From: Nanobdellota archaeon | GTDB taxonomy: Archaea; Nanobdellota; Nanobdellia; SCGC-AAA011-G17; GW2011-AR17 | Assembly (NCBI GenBank): GCA_030018575.1 | Contig: JASEIA010000092.1 | Location: 1 to 5,519 of the forward strand | Direction of reading: 5' to 3' | DNA length: 5,519 nt | Made by a program: the position numbers and the translations under genes | Shown: positions 1-4,662 of the stretch, in pieces | How the letters are laid out: every line of letters begins with the position of its first letter | How positions within the stretch are numbered: the stretch's first letter is position 1 | Notes under the pieces: generated by a model | Database searches by the model: none | What the model was told of the DNA's origin: nothing | The model's input: the letters and a program-made list of their open reading frames with translations, nothing else

Positions 1-1
1 T

Positions 2-46
2 ATCCCACAGTTAAAACAGAAGCTAAAGCTGGGTCTTAGGCGTTAA
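2..46 (+). CDS. Possible C-terminal tail of an unidentified gene cut by the window edge
   Basis: An open frame enters from the left edge and ends at TAA 44-46, giving 14 residues rich in Lys, Arg and Leu (IPQLKQKLKLGLRR). The basic, leucine-rich composition is protein-like, but 14 residues cannot be assigned to a family, and the other two frames also run into stops nearby. It could equally be noncoding. Confidence 0.2.
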   Translation: MPQLKQKLKLGLRR

Positions 47-47
47 T

Positions 48-146
48 TTGAATAAGATGCCCAAAATGTGGTTCCATAATGGAAAAGGTATGTTTTACAA
101 GGAGAAAGCCTCCGCCAGATAAGAATAAATTGGTTGCAGGGGTATA
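48..146 (+). pseudogene. Zinc-ribbon fragment, apparently frameshifted
   Basis: The frame from 52 to the TAG at 144-146 encodes a zinc-knuckle start, RCPKCGSIMEKVCF, followed by a basic, proline-containing stretch. CPKCGSIM is typical of the first half of small archaeal zinc ribbons such as RNA polymerase subunit M/TFS-like proteins. There is no usable start: TGA lies at 49-51, directly before it. A TTG at 48-50 is in another frame, and removing one A near position 57 would join it as MNKCPKCGSIMEK. The second Cys pair is not present, only a lone Cys. I read it as a decayed gene end, but chance cannot be excluded. Confidence 0.25.
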
Positions 147-203
147 GTTAGAGTTGGTCATGCAGCCATCAGGCTGCTAATTCATGCTGCCAAGGCATAT
201 TTA

Positions 204-488
204 TTGACAAAAGGCATTAAGACAAAAGCGCCGGAAGAGCACAGGAAAACATTTGAGGAGTTCTCGCAGCTTGCTGAAAAAGGAATAATTGACATTGACC
301 TTGTGAAAATATACAGGGAAATGATTGTAAAGGCGGACTTCCTGCTGCACATATTTGAATGGGAAAAGGAAAAGCGGGGCAGGTTTACATACAGGAGGCT
401 GCCGCAGGCAAACAGGGAGCCTGCGGTGGAAAGCGCTGAAAATGCAAAAGCTTTCTTTAAGCATATGTTCAATATTTGCAGTGGATAA
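204..488 (+). CDS. HEPN-like all-helical protein, probably truncated at the 5' end
   Basis: The frame encodes 94 residues from a TTG start to TAA 486-488. It is mainly helical and highly charged. The helix just before the TTG (GHAAIRLLIHAAKAYLL, in frame from 129) together with TKGIKTKAPEEHRKTFEEF and YREMIVKADFLL resembles HEPN domains, where a helix of the type YHAAKALLLxKGI is followed by a Lys/His loop and a later R..ADY-type helix. HEPN proteins are often RNases or the partners of MNT nucleotidyltransferases in toxin-antitoxin pairs. Because the likeness continues upstream of the only start codon and stops at the in-frame TAA at 126-128, the gene has probably lost its first helix or been frameshifted. 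The AAGG at 192-195 could serve the TTG as a weak ribosome-binding site. A nucleotidyltransferase gene lies 1 kb away on the other strand, but not in an operon with it. Family assignment is moderate; a clear catalytic Rx4-6H is not visible. Confidence 0.5.
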   Translation: MTKGIKTKAPEEHRKTFEEFSQLAEKGIIDIDLVKIYREMIVKADFLLHIFEWEKEKRGRFTYRRLPQANREPAVESAENAKAFFKHMFNICSG

Positions 489-489
489 G

Positions 490-537
490 CAAGATATTAA
501 CTTAAGTTAACATATGTAAACTAAAGTTAACATCTTG
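490..537. repeat. 48-nt near-perfect palindrome between convergent genes
   Basis: The two 24-nt arms are centred between 513 and 514 and pair at 21 of 24 positions; mismatches are at 509/518, 504/523 and 496/531. It begins two bases after the TAA of the HEPN-like gene and runs through the stop codon of the convergent Dph2-like gene, whose last ten residues and stop it encodes. It is AT-rich and contains repeated GTTAAC. As RNA it would fold into one long hairpin from either strand. It could be a bidirectional 3'-end or processing structure, a protein-binding site, or the remnant of a small inverted-repeat element. There is no U-tract, so a classical archaeal terminator is not shown. Confidence 0.85.
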
Positions 538-1239
538 TTGCAGATTAATAGCAAACAAGGAATGAATGCCGGCAGGCTCGCCTTTCTGCCTACATTCTAC
601 TCGCTCGGCAATGTCAGAAATATTCACTACGCTTCTCGGAAACTTCCCGTAATCCTCAATTGCAATGCGATAGCAGGCAGTATTCACCCAGCACTCAATG
701 TCAGGGAAATTCTCAAGCTGTGAAAAGTCCAGAGTGTCAAACGCAAATATGTAAGCCTTTTTCCCTTCCTTGTTCAGCTTCTTCTTCAGTTGCTCGGCTG
801 CCTTTATCATATTCTGCCCCGGCTTTGAGGAAACAAGAATCCCAATCCTGTTTGCATTAAGGAAATGGGCATAGCCCGCAGTTATCCTTTTTTTCCTTAT
901 TTCAACATCTAGAGGAGTCACCTCTGAAACGCTTTGCGCAATCGGGTCAAGCATAATAACCATCTTTCCTGTTTTCATCGCAATCTGCACAGGGTGGAAA
1001 TTGCCTGAGCCGACAAACAGGTAGCCGTCAACTCTTTTGCCAATCTTCAGGGCGTTTGAAACATCGCAGCCAAGAACCTGCCCGCCAATCACAGAGCCTT
1101 TCAGCTTCTTATGAACAATAGGCAATAAATGCAGGTGCTGGACAGTTGCAATCAGGCCCATTCTTCCCTCAAAATCAACTTTCTCCAAAAGCCCGTCAAT
1201 GCCCTGCTTGCTTCTTGCCTCTATGAAAAGCGTTTTCAT
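502..1239 (-). CDS. Short Dph2-like diphthamide synthase-type protein lacking the N-terminal domain
   Basis: Dph2 is a [4Fe-4S] non-classical radical-SAM enzyme that moves the 3-amino-3-carboxypropyl group of SAM onto the diphthamide histidine of elongation factor 2. This 245-residue protein matches domains 2 and 3: ATVQHLHLL (31-39), GGQVLGCD (52-59), LFVGSGNFHP (74-83), KPGQ (139-142), WVNTACYRIAIEDYG (184-198) and EPAGIHS (221-227). C58 and C189 correspond to the second and third cluster cysteines of archaeal Dph2. The first domain, with the first cluster cysteine, is absent: archaeal Dph2 is usually about 340 residues. Extra cysteines are C183 and C216. The start is supported by AAGGAG five bases upstream of ATG 1239 and by the ATGA overlap with the preceding gene. 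The N-terminus MKTLFIEAR leads straight into the domain, which suggests a natural short form rather than a broken gene. The last ten residues come from the palindrome at 490-537. Activity on EF-2 is uncertain. Confidence 0.9.
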   Translation of the reverse strand: MKTLFIEARSKQGIDGLLEKVDFEGRMGLIATVQHLHLLPIVHKKLKGSVIGGQVLGCDVSNALKIGKRVDGYLFVGSGNFHPVQIAMKTGKMVIMLDPIAQSVSEVTPLDVEIRKKRITAGYAHFLNANRIGILVSSKPGQNMIKAAEQLKKKLNKEGKKAYIFAFDTLDFSQLENFPDIECWVNTACYRIAIEDYGKFPRSVVNISDIAERVECRQKGEPAGIHSLFAINLQQDVNFSLHMLT

Positions 1240-1496
1240 TCCATCTCCTTAGAAACTTTGTTTTTGGGAGCCAAGAATTCATAATTCTCGAGATCCTCAA
1301 GCAGCCATTTCCATAATGGCACAAGCCTAATCTTGAACCCTTCGATTGTTTCTTCGGCTTCATGTTCTTTAGTTATCACAAGCCCATTCTTTAGCCCATA
1401 ATCAGACATGAATTTAACCAGCCCCCTGAATTCTTCCATCCTGATGCGTTCTGCATATTTTATGTCTGCAACAAGCTTTTGCAGGCTCACTTTCAT
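1236..1496 (-). CDS. Stand-alone DUF4143-like C-terminal domain (86 aa) of an archaeal AAA+ ATPase
   Basis: The protein resembles the last quarter of the archaeal/bacterial AAA+ ATPases that end in a DUF4143 / PD-(D/E)XK-like domain. Visible elements are VADIKYAERI (residues 9-18, placed like the E-x-K strand of the nuclease fold), FRGLVKFMSDYGLKNGLVITKE (helix then strand) and the typical end IRLVPLWKWLLE. No Walker A or B motif is present, so the ATPase part is missing altogether; the full proteins are around 400 residues. The start is well supported by GGAGG (1505-1509) eight bases upstream of ATG 1496. It overlaps the genes on both sides by ATGA, so it is translated as part of an operon. 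It may be a remnant, or a domain kept as a separate subunit. It shows DIK rather than ExK, so nuclease activity is doubtful. Confidence 0.75.
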   Translation of the reverse strand: MKVSLQKLVADIKYAERIRMEEFRGLVKFMSDYGLKNGLVITKEHEAEETIEGFKIRLVPLWKWLLEDLENYEFLAPKNKVSKEME

Positions 1497-2086
1497 CTGT
1501 TAAGCCTCCATACAAGGGGGTAATAAAGCTCTGTGCCTGAAAGGATTATTGAAGCATGCCTTATTTCCCTTGAGAAATCATGCTCCCTGTCAAGGAAGTT
1601 CTTTTCAAAGCTTTTGAAATCAGTGTAAACAGGGCTTATTCTTGTGTTTGCCCTCAGGCTTATTCTTTTTGCTGTATTCTCTATGCTTTCTCTGTCCTCA
1701 ATTTTTTGGAAAACAAGCAGTATGTCTATATCCGAATCTTTGGTGAAATTATTCCTTGCATAAGAGCCAAAGATAAGGGCTATAAGCGGCTTTGATTCCA
1801 GCTCGCCAAGAAAATCCATGGCAGCTGCCTGCACATTTTTCGGCAGCGCAAGAAAGCGCTCGCTGTTTGCCTGCTTCAGGTAAGCGATTGTGCGCTGGCC
1901 TTCCCTGAGCGTGAGATTTACTGTGTTTGCCACTTTCTGCCTTTTAATGACGCCTTCCTTTTGCAGAACAGCAATATGCCTTGAGACATTCATTAATCCA
2001 GTGCCAAGCTGCCTTGAAAGCCCCCGCATATGCATGCCTTCTGCGTGCTTTTCAAGCAAATCAATTATCCTCAACTTTGTTTCCAT
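1493..2086 (-). CDS. Winged-helix DNA-binding protein fused to an MNT-type nucleotidyltransferase
   Basis: Residues 1-65 form a winged helix: a first helix (LRIIDLLEKHAEGMHMRGLSRQL), a recognition helix around MNVSRHIAVLQKEGVI (32-47) and a wing strand ending in NLTL. Residues about 85-197 are a minimal nucleotidyltransferase of the polymerase-beta superfamily: GSYARNNFTKDSDIDILLVF (107-126) contains the GS motif and the metal-binding D119 and D121. RISPVYTDFKSF is the usual following strand and helix. Such domains transfer AMP or another nucleotide to a protein or RNA; many are antitoxins of HEPN toxins. The DNA-binding part suggests it regulates its own operon, consistent with the half-sites at 2102-2131. 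The ATG at 2086 has only a weak AGG seven bases upstream, but there is a well-placed TATA box. It is the first gene of a three-gene operon linked by ATGA overlaps. The target is unknown. Confidence 0.92.
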   Translation of the reverse strand: METKLRIIDLLEKHAEGMHMRGLSRQLGTGLMNVSRHIAVLQKEGVIKRQKVANTVNLTLREGQRTIAYLKQANSERFLALPKNVQAAAMDFLGELESKPLIALIFGSYARNNFTKDSDIDILLVFQKIEDRESIENTAKRISLRANTRISPVYTDFKSFEKNFLDREHDFSREIRHASIILSGTELYYPLVWRLNR

Positions 2087-2101
2087 TTTAATGCCTACAT
2101 T

Positions 2102-2131
2102 TTGTTGTCAATTGATAACAATATGTTATCA
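2102..2131 (-). promoter_or_regulatory. Triple half-site operator, probably bound by the winged-helix protein
   Basis: Three 8-bp half-sites of consensus TGTTATCA alternate in orientation: TGTTGTCA (2103-2110), TGATAACA (2113-2120) and TGTTATCA (2124-2131). The right-hand pair is a perfect palindrome with a 3-nt spacer. The left-hand pair is a palindrome of ten-base arms (2102-2121) with one mismatch. They share the middle half-site. The block lies between the TATA box (2134-2142) and the start codon at 2086, covering the expected transcription start, the usual position for an archaeal repressor site. That the downstream winged-helix protein binds here is inference. Confidence 0.65.
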
Positions 2132-2133
2132 CT

Positions 2134-2142
2134 AATATTTAA
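2134..2142 (-). promoter_or_regulatory. TATA box of the nucleotidyltransferase/DUF4143/Dph2-like operon
   Basis: On the minus strand the sequence reads TTAAATATT, preceded by a purine-rich AAAAGGC that can act as a BRE. Transcription would start near 2112, giving a leader of about 25 nt before the ATG at 2086. The box directly abuts the operator half-sites. Confidence 0.55.
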
Positions 2143-2235
2143 GCCTTTTGCTTTCTCTGTGAACAGCGTTTTCATAGCTATACTTCAGCCTCTCTTGTTT
2201 TAAAGATTTTTGCATGCCTGCGGCAGATTGAAAGG

Positions 2236-2412
2236 ATGAGGAAAGAAAGTCTGCCAAGAGAAGCTCCTGCAAGAATCCAAAGACAGCCTGTTGCAGAATT
2301 CTTTGGAGGCGGATTCTACATAACAGCAGGCAACACAGAGCAAGTACAGCTCTATCAAACTGTAAACACGCCAATGACGCTTGAATTAAGTACAGGCTCA
2401 TTGTATGCATAA
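2236..2412 (+). CDS. Small unrecognised reading frame (58 aa), possibly a gene fragment
   Basis: This + strand frame fills most of the otherwise empty stretch 2143-2416. From ATG 2236 it encodes 58 residues: a charged start (MRKESLPREAPARIQRQP) and a strand-like second half (FYITAGNTEQVQLYQTVN, then PMTLELSTGSLYA). The composition and codon pattern look more protein-like than the overlapping minus-strand frame, and it ends four bases before the convergent VanZ-like gene. The frame is open upstream to 2143 without a good start; a hydrophobic segment from a GTG at 2159 lies in another frame, which would fit a decayed gene with a lost membrane helix. AAGG touches the ATG, so there is no well-spaced ribosome-binding site. 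I do not recognise a family. Confidence 0.3.
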   Translation: MRKESLPREAPARIQRQPVAEFFGGGFYITAGNTEQVQLYQTVNTPMTLELSTGSLYA

Positions 2413-2416
2413 GAAC

Positions 2417-2791
2417 TTATCTTTTTTTCTTAATCTTTTTCTCATGCAATAAAAACAATAATATCAAGCAGCTGCCAACACCATTTGCAAGCATATCATA
2501 ACCACTAAATACCCTTCCAATTACAAACAATTGATGCACTTCATCTGATATGCCGTATAAAACACTTAAAACAACAGAATACAAATAAGGTCTTTTTACA
2601 CAAGAATACAAGAAAGCCCTTAAGAATAAGGCTGATAAAACAAAATACTCCATTGCATGCAACAATAAATCCTTCTTGTCAAACTCCAAGCCGCCAGCAG
2701 GCAATGGCTGCGCCAAAGAAGACAAGTAAAAAATAATCCCTGCATACATAATCACGGGAAGCCAATAGAAAATGAATGGCTTAATCTTCAT
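2417..2791 (-). CDS. VanZ-like integral membrane protein
   Basis: A 124-residue protein with four predicted membrane helices, at about 6-25, 44-62, 69-82 and 98-117. The VanZ family signatures are clear: DKKDLLLHAMEYFVL (38-52), and SDEVHQLFVIGRVFSGYDMLANGVG (82-106), with conserved D83, E84, H86, Q87, R93, D99 and N103. VanZ is named for its effect on teicoplanin resistance in enterococci; its role in archaea is not known. I chose ATG 2791 because it follows the ZPR1 stop after one base, has AAAAGG nine bases upstream and gives a normal family N-terminus. An ATG at 2827 would add 12 Lys/Arg-rich residues and overlap ZPR1 by 35 nt without a suitable ribosome-binding site. It is cotranscribed with ZPR1. 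The tail is Lys-rich and presumably cytoplasmic. Confidence 0.85.
   Translation of the reverse strand: MKIKPFIFYWLPVIMYAGIIFYLSSLAQPLPAGGLEFDKKDLLLHAMEYFVLSALFLRAFLYSCVKRPYLYSVVLSVLYGISDEVHQLFVIGRVFSGYDMLANGVGSCLILLFLLHEKKIKKKR
2418..2443 (+). terminator. T-rich stretch, possible + strand terminator
   Basis: Immediately after the end of the small + strand frame there are a run of seven Ts (2422-2428) and further T tracts. Archaeal RNA polymerase terminates in such tracts. The same bases encode the Lys-rich tail of the VanZ-like protein on the other strand, which is a sufficient alternative explanation. Confidence 0.22.
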
Positions 2792-2792
2792 T

Positions 2793-3368
2793 CTAAAGCG
2801 CCTTTTCTGTTTTAGCTTTTTTTCCATCTTTTGCTTTCTTGCCTTTCAAAGCCTCAACAACAGCCTTCTCAGAAACAATTGCTGAATTCCCTGAAGGGTC
2901 CTCAATAATAATTGTCAAGGCAGCCTCACCGCACTTGAAATTCCATATCTTCTTAAGAAGATTCTTGGCTTTCGTCTTCACAGCAGCATCATCTTCCTCT
3001 TCAGCAGCTTTCTTCTCGTCCTGTATGACTTTTTCAAACCTGTCTATAAGCCCTTCAACATTTGTCACAAAGCCGATTGAATTCTCGCCAGGAGACATCT
3101 CTGCCTTCAGCTCAGGAACAGTGACTTTTGCCTCGGAAGACTTCACAAGCCTTACTTTCAAGTCAGCTTCCTTCTCAGCCTTAAAAGTAATCCTGCAAGG
3201 CTCTTTCTGCTCAGCTGCCTCTACATCTGACTTGAAGAATCCGCAAGAGGCACACTGCATTGAAAAAAGAAAGGTTTTCCCAAAATAGGGAATGTCCTGC
3301 TCATCCTCAATAAGGGTAAGCTTCTTTTCCCCGCACATTGGGCAGCGCCCGCCTTCTACCTTGTCCAT
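2793..3368 (-). CDS. Archaeal ZPR1 zinc-finger domain protein
   Basis: In eukaryotes ZPR1 binds translation elongation factor eEF1A and acts as its folding chaperone; archaea carry a single-domain version. The 191-residue protein has a C4 zinc finger, CPMC (9-12) and CASC (39-42), separated by the family segment DIPYFGKTFLFSMQC. The beta-rich ZPR1 domain follows: EPCRITFKAEKEADLKVRLV (56-75), GFVTNVEGLIDRF (99-111) and IEDPSGNSAI (155-164). Residues about 112-135 form a charged helical insert, and the C-terminus from 174 is a Lys-rich tail that may bind nucleic acid or the ribosome. The length is normal for archaeal members. The start at 3368 lies about 26 bases from a strong TATA box, so the mRNA is probably leaderless. 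The VanZ-like gene follows after one base. Confidence 0.92.
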   Translation of the reverse strand: MDKVEGGRCPMCGEKKLTLIEDEQDIPYFGKTFLFSMQCASCGFFKSDVEAAEQKEPCRITFKAEKEADLKVRLVKSSEAKVTVPELKAEMSPGENSIGFVTNVEGLIDRFEKVIQDEKKAAEEEDDAAVKTKAKNLLKKIWNFKCGEAALTIIIEDPSGNSAIVSEKAVVEALKGKKAKDGKKAKTEKAL

Positions 3369-3390
3369 GTTGTGAGAAATAATAACAAGG

Positions 3391-3399
3391 ATTTATATA
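3391..3399 (-). promoter_or_regulatory. TATA box for the ZPR1 gene, leaderless arrangement
   Basis: The minus strand reads TATATAAAT, with its centre about 27 bases upstream of ATG 3368. Transcription would begin at or one to two bases before the start codon. No Shine-Dalgarno sequence precedes the ATG, in agreement with a leaderless mRNA. The box lies 25 bases beyond the end of taw3, so ZPR1 can be expressed independently of it. Confidence 0.6.
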
Positions 3400-3423
3400 G
3401 CTTTTGCTGGTGAAATATGTATC

Positions 3424-3939
3424 TCAAAGGCAGCTCACGGCTTTCTCAAGCAGCTTTATCTTTTCCTTTGCCTTCAAAAGCTTTTTGTTTGCCTCTTCAA
3501 TGAGAATTCCAATGTATTCCTTGGTTACAAGCTCTTTGTCTAAAATAGCTTCTACTCTCTCGCTGCCTCTTATTTCCAGTATGGGCTCGTTTCCCAGCGT
3601 TACAAAGCCTGAATGCTTCATTCCAACCTCTCTCGCAATATTAAGCAGTTTTTCAGCCTTTTCCAATGAAAAGCACTTCACGTGAATAATCACAGGCTCC
3701 TGCATAAACCAAACCCTGTCTGAAGTATTCTGCAAAGCATCCCATAATTCATTCAAGGAAACAGGATTATGCGACTTGAACAGCCATTCACTTTCCTTCT
3801 TGTCCTGCCTGTTCATCAGCGTAATCCTGCCTGAGCAGGAGCTTGTTGTTTCGTATTCAGAAACAGAATTTATTAAATCCAATAGCTCTTTAATATCCTC
3901 GTCAATAAAGCCCTGCGGCGACTTGTCTTTCTTAAGCAT
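3424..3939 (-). CDS. taw3: Taw3/TYW3-like tRNA-Phe wyosine N4-methyltransferase
   Basis: Taw3 (TYW3) uses SAM to methylate N4 of the 7-aminocarboxypropyl-demethylwyosine at position 37 of tRNA-Phe, next to the anticodon, after Taw1 and Taw2. The 171-residue protein has the family motifs in order: KDKSPQGFIDEDI (4-16, usually SPKG; here Lys is replaced by Gln9), TTSSCSGRITL (31-41), WLFKSH (52-57), WFMQEPVIIHV (77-87), GMKHSGF (106-112) and EIRGSERVEA. The C-terminus (about 143-168) is a Lys/Glu/Leu-rich helix likely to form a coiled coil. Length is within the family range. The ATG at 3939 sits about 26 bases from a TATA box with no ribosome-binding site, so the mRNA is probably leaderless. 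It shares the 132-nt upstream region with the divergent DUF3419-like operon. Neither taw1 nor taw2 is in the window. Confidence 0.93.
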   Translation of the reverse strand: MLKKDKSPQGFIDEDIKELLDLINSVSEYETTSSCSGRITLMNRQDKKESEWLFKSHNPVSLNELWDALQNTSDRVWFMQEPVIIHVKCFSLEKAEKLLNIAREVGMKHSGFVTLGNEPILEIRGSERVEAILDKELVTKEYIGILIEEANKKLLKAKEKIKLLEKAVSCL

Positions 3940-3960
3940 GAAAACATCGTATAAGCCCCC

Positions 3961-3969
3961 TTATTTAAG
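3961..3969 (-). promoter_or_regulatory. TATA box for taw3
   Basis: The minus strand reads CTTAAATAA, centred 26 bases upstream of ATG 3939, which predicts transcription from the start codon itself. It lies in the shared divergent region 3940-4071, about 60 bases from the TATA box of the oppositely directed operon. Confidence 0.58.
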
Positions 3970-4023
3970 CGTTGCCTCTTCTGCTATTTTGTATTATTTA
4001 TTCAGTGGTTACATACAGAAAGG

Positions 4024-4031
4024 CTTAAAAA
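4024..4031 (+). promoter_or_regulatory. TATA box for the DUF3419-like operon
   Basis: CTTAAAAA follows a purine-rich AGAAAGG that can act as BRE. Transcription would start near 4054, leaving a leader of about 18 nt that contains the GGAGG at 4062-4066. This promoter therefore makes a leadered mRNA, unlike taw3 on the other strand. Confidence 0.5.
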
Positions 4032-4061
4032 CCTGCTGTTCATCATAAAAGCGTCATTTAC

Positions 4062-4066
4062 GGAGG
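4062..4066 (+). promoter_or_regulatory. Strong Shine-Dalgarno sequence deciding the start at 4072
   Basis: GGAGG lies five bases upstream of ATG 4072 and complements the 3' end of archaeal 16S rRNA. No competing in-frame start precedes it. Confidence 0.75.
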
Positions 4067-4071
4067 CATAA

Positions 4072-4662
4072 ATGGAATATTCCCTGGATTTCCCGCACAC
4101 AAACGAGATACTGGAAGCCATTGTAAGCAGCATGGACTTGAGAAAAGACGATGACGTGCTTGCGATACTCGGCTCAGGAGAGCAGGCTCTGGCATTTGCG
4201 CCCCTTGTAAATTCTGTTACTGCTGTTGATGAAAACCATGCGCAGTTTGATTATGCAGTAAGCAGGATAAGGGCTTTGAATGAATTTTACGGCGTTATAG
4301 CCTTTTTAGGGGAATGGGCAAGGCTTGACAAATATAACTTAGGCATATACTTTGCCGGGAAAAAGCTTGAAGATGCAAAAAAGAATGCCGGAAAAATTTC
4401 ATTTTGCCTTGCAGACATATTCAATTACCCGTGGGAGCAGGAAAAATTCTCAAAAGCATACCTTTCAAACGCATGCAGGACCCAGGAAGAGCTGGAAAGA
4501 ATAGCCGGAAAGCTGAGGCAGCCCGGGCTTGTCTATATTGCAAACGGCGACTGCTTCACAAGCATCAAAAGTGATTTGCTTGAAATAGACTGGAACCTTA
4601 CAGGGAAAGCAAACAGGAGAGAGCAGGTATGGCACCCTGCTGTATTGAGGAGAAGGAAATGA
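4072..4662 (+). CDS. SAM-binding transferase-like protein, DUF3419/BtaA-like (copy 1)
   Basis: A 196-residue Rossmann-type protein. The N-terminus FPHTNEILEAI (7-17) leads into a SAM-binding motif, DDVLAILGSGEQALAFA (27-43), then VTAVDENHAQFDYA (49-62) with acidic D53 at the end of the second strand, and FLG at 78-80. The spacing and the pattern AVDxNxxQ followed by FLG resemble DUF3419 proteins such as BtaA, which transfers the 3-amino-3-carboxypropyl group of SAM to diacylglycerol. Later family-like elements are KAYLSN (about 128-133) and GLVYIANGD (about 151-159). It is only about half the usual BtaA length and 29 residues shorter than copy 3, mostly in the middle. It starts an operon with two further copies; the first overlap is ATGA at 4659-4662. 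Substrate unknown: a plain methyltransferase is the main alternative. I am confident of the SAM fold, moderately of the family. Confidence 0.85.
   Translation: MEYSLDFPHTNEILEAIVSSMDLRKDDDVLAILGSGEQALAFAPLVNSVTAVDENHAQFDYAVSRIRALNEFYGVIAFLGEWARLDKYNLGIYFAGKKLEDAKKNAGKISFCLADIFNYPWEQEKFSKAYLSNACRTQEELERIAGKLRQPGLVYIANGDCFTSIKSDLLEIDWNLTGKANRREQVWHPAVLRRRK

Noticed and set aside
162..177. Hairpin GCAGCC / GGCTGC as terminator or regulatory RNA
   Set aside because: It is short, has no T-tract and lies in a stretch that reads as HEPN-like coding sequence.
182..472. Minus-strand frames opposite the HEPN-like gene
   Set aside because: Both are Phe/Ser/Cys-rich, typical of the complement of a Lys/Glu-rich coding sequence, and have no promoter or ribosome-binding site.
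2132..2410. Minus-strand 92-codon frame upstream of the nucleotidyltransferase operon
   Set aside because: Its Cys/Leu/Gln-rich translation looks like an antisense shadow, it contains the promoter TATA box of the next operon, and the + strand frame over the same bases is more protein-like.
2792..2827. Earlier ATG at 2827 for the VanZ-like gene
   Set aside because: It would overlap ZPR1 by 35 nt, has no correctly spaced ribosome-binding site, and adds a non-family Lys/Arg stretch; ATG 2791 fits better.
2839..3288. 149-codon + strand frame opposite ZPR1
   Set aside because: It is a Ser/Phe-rich shadow; the minus strand encodes a clear ZPR1 zinc finger and domain.
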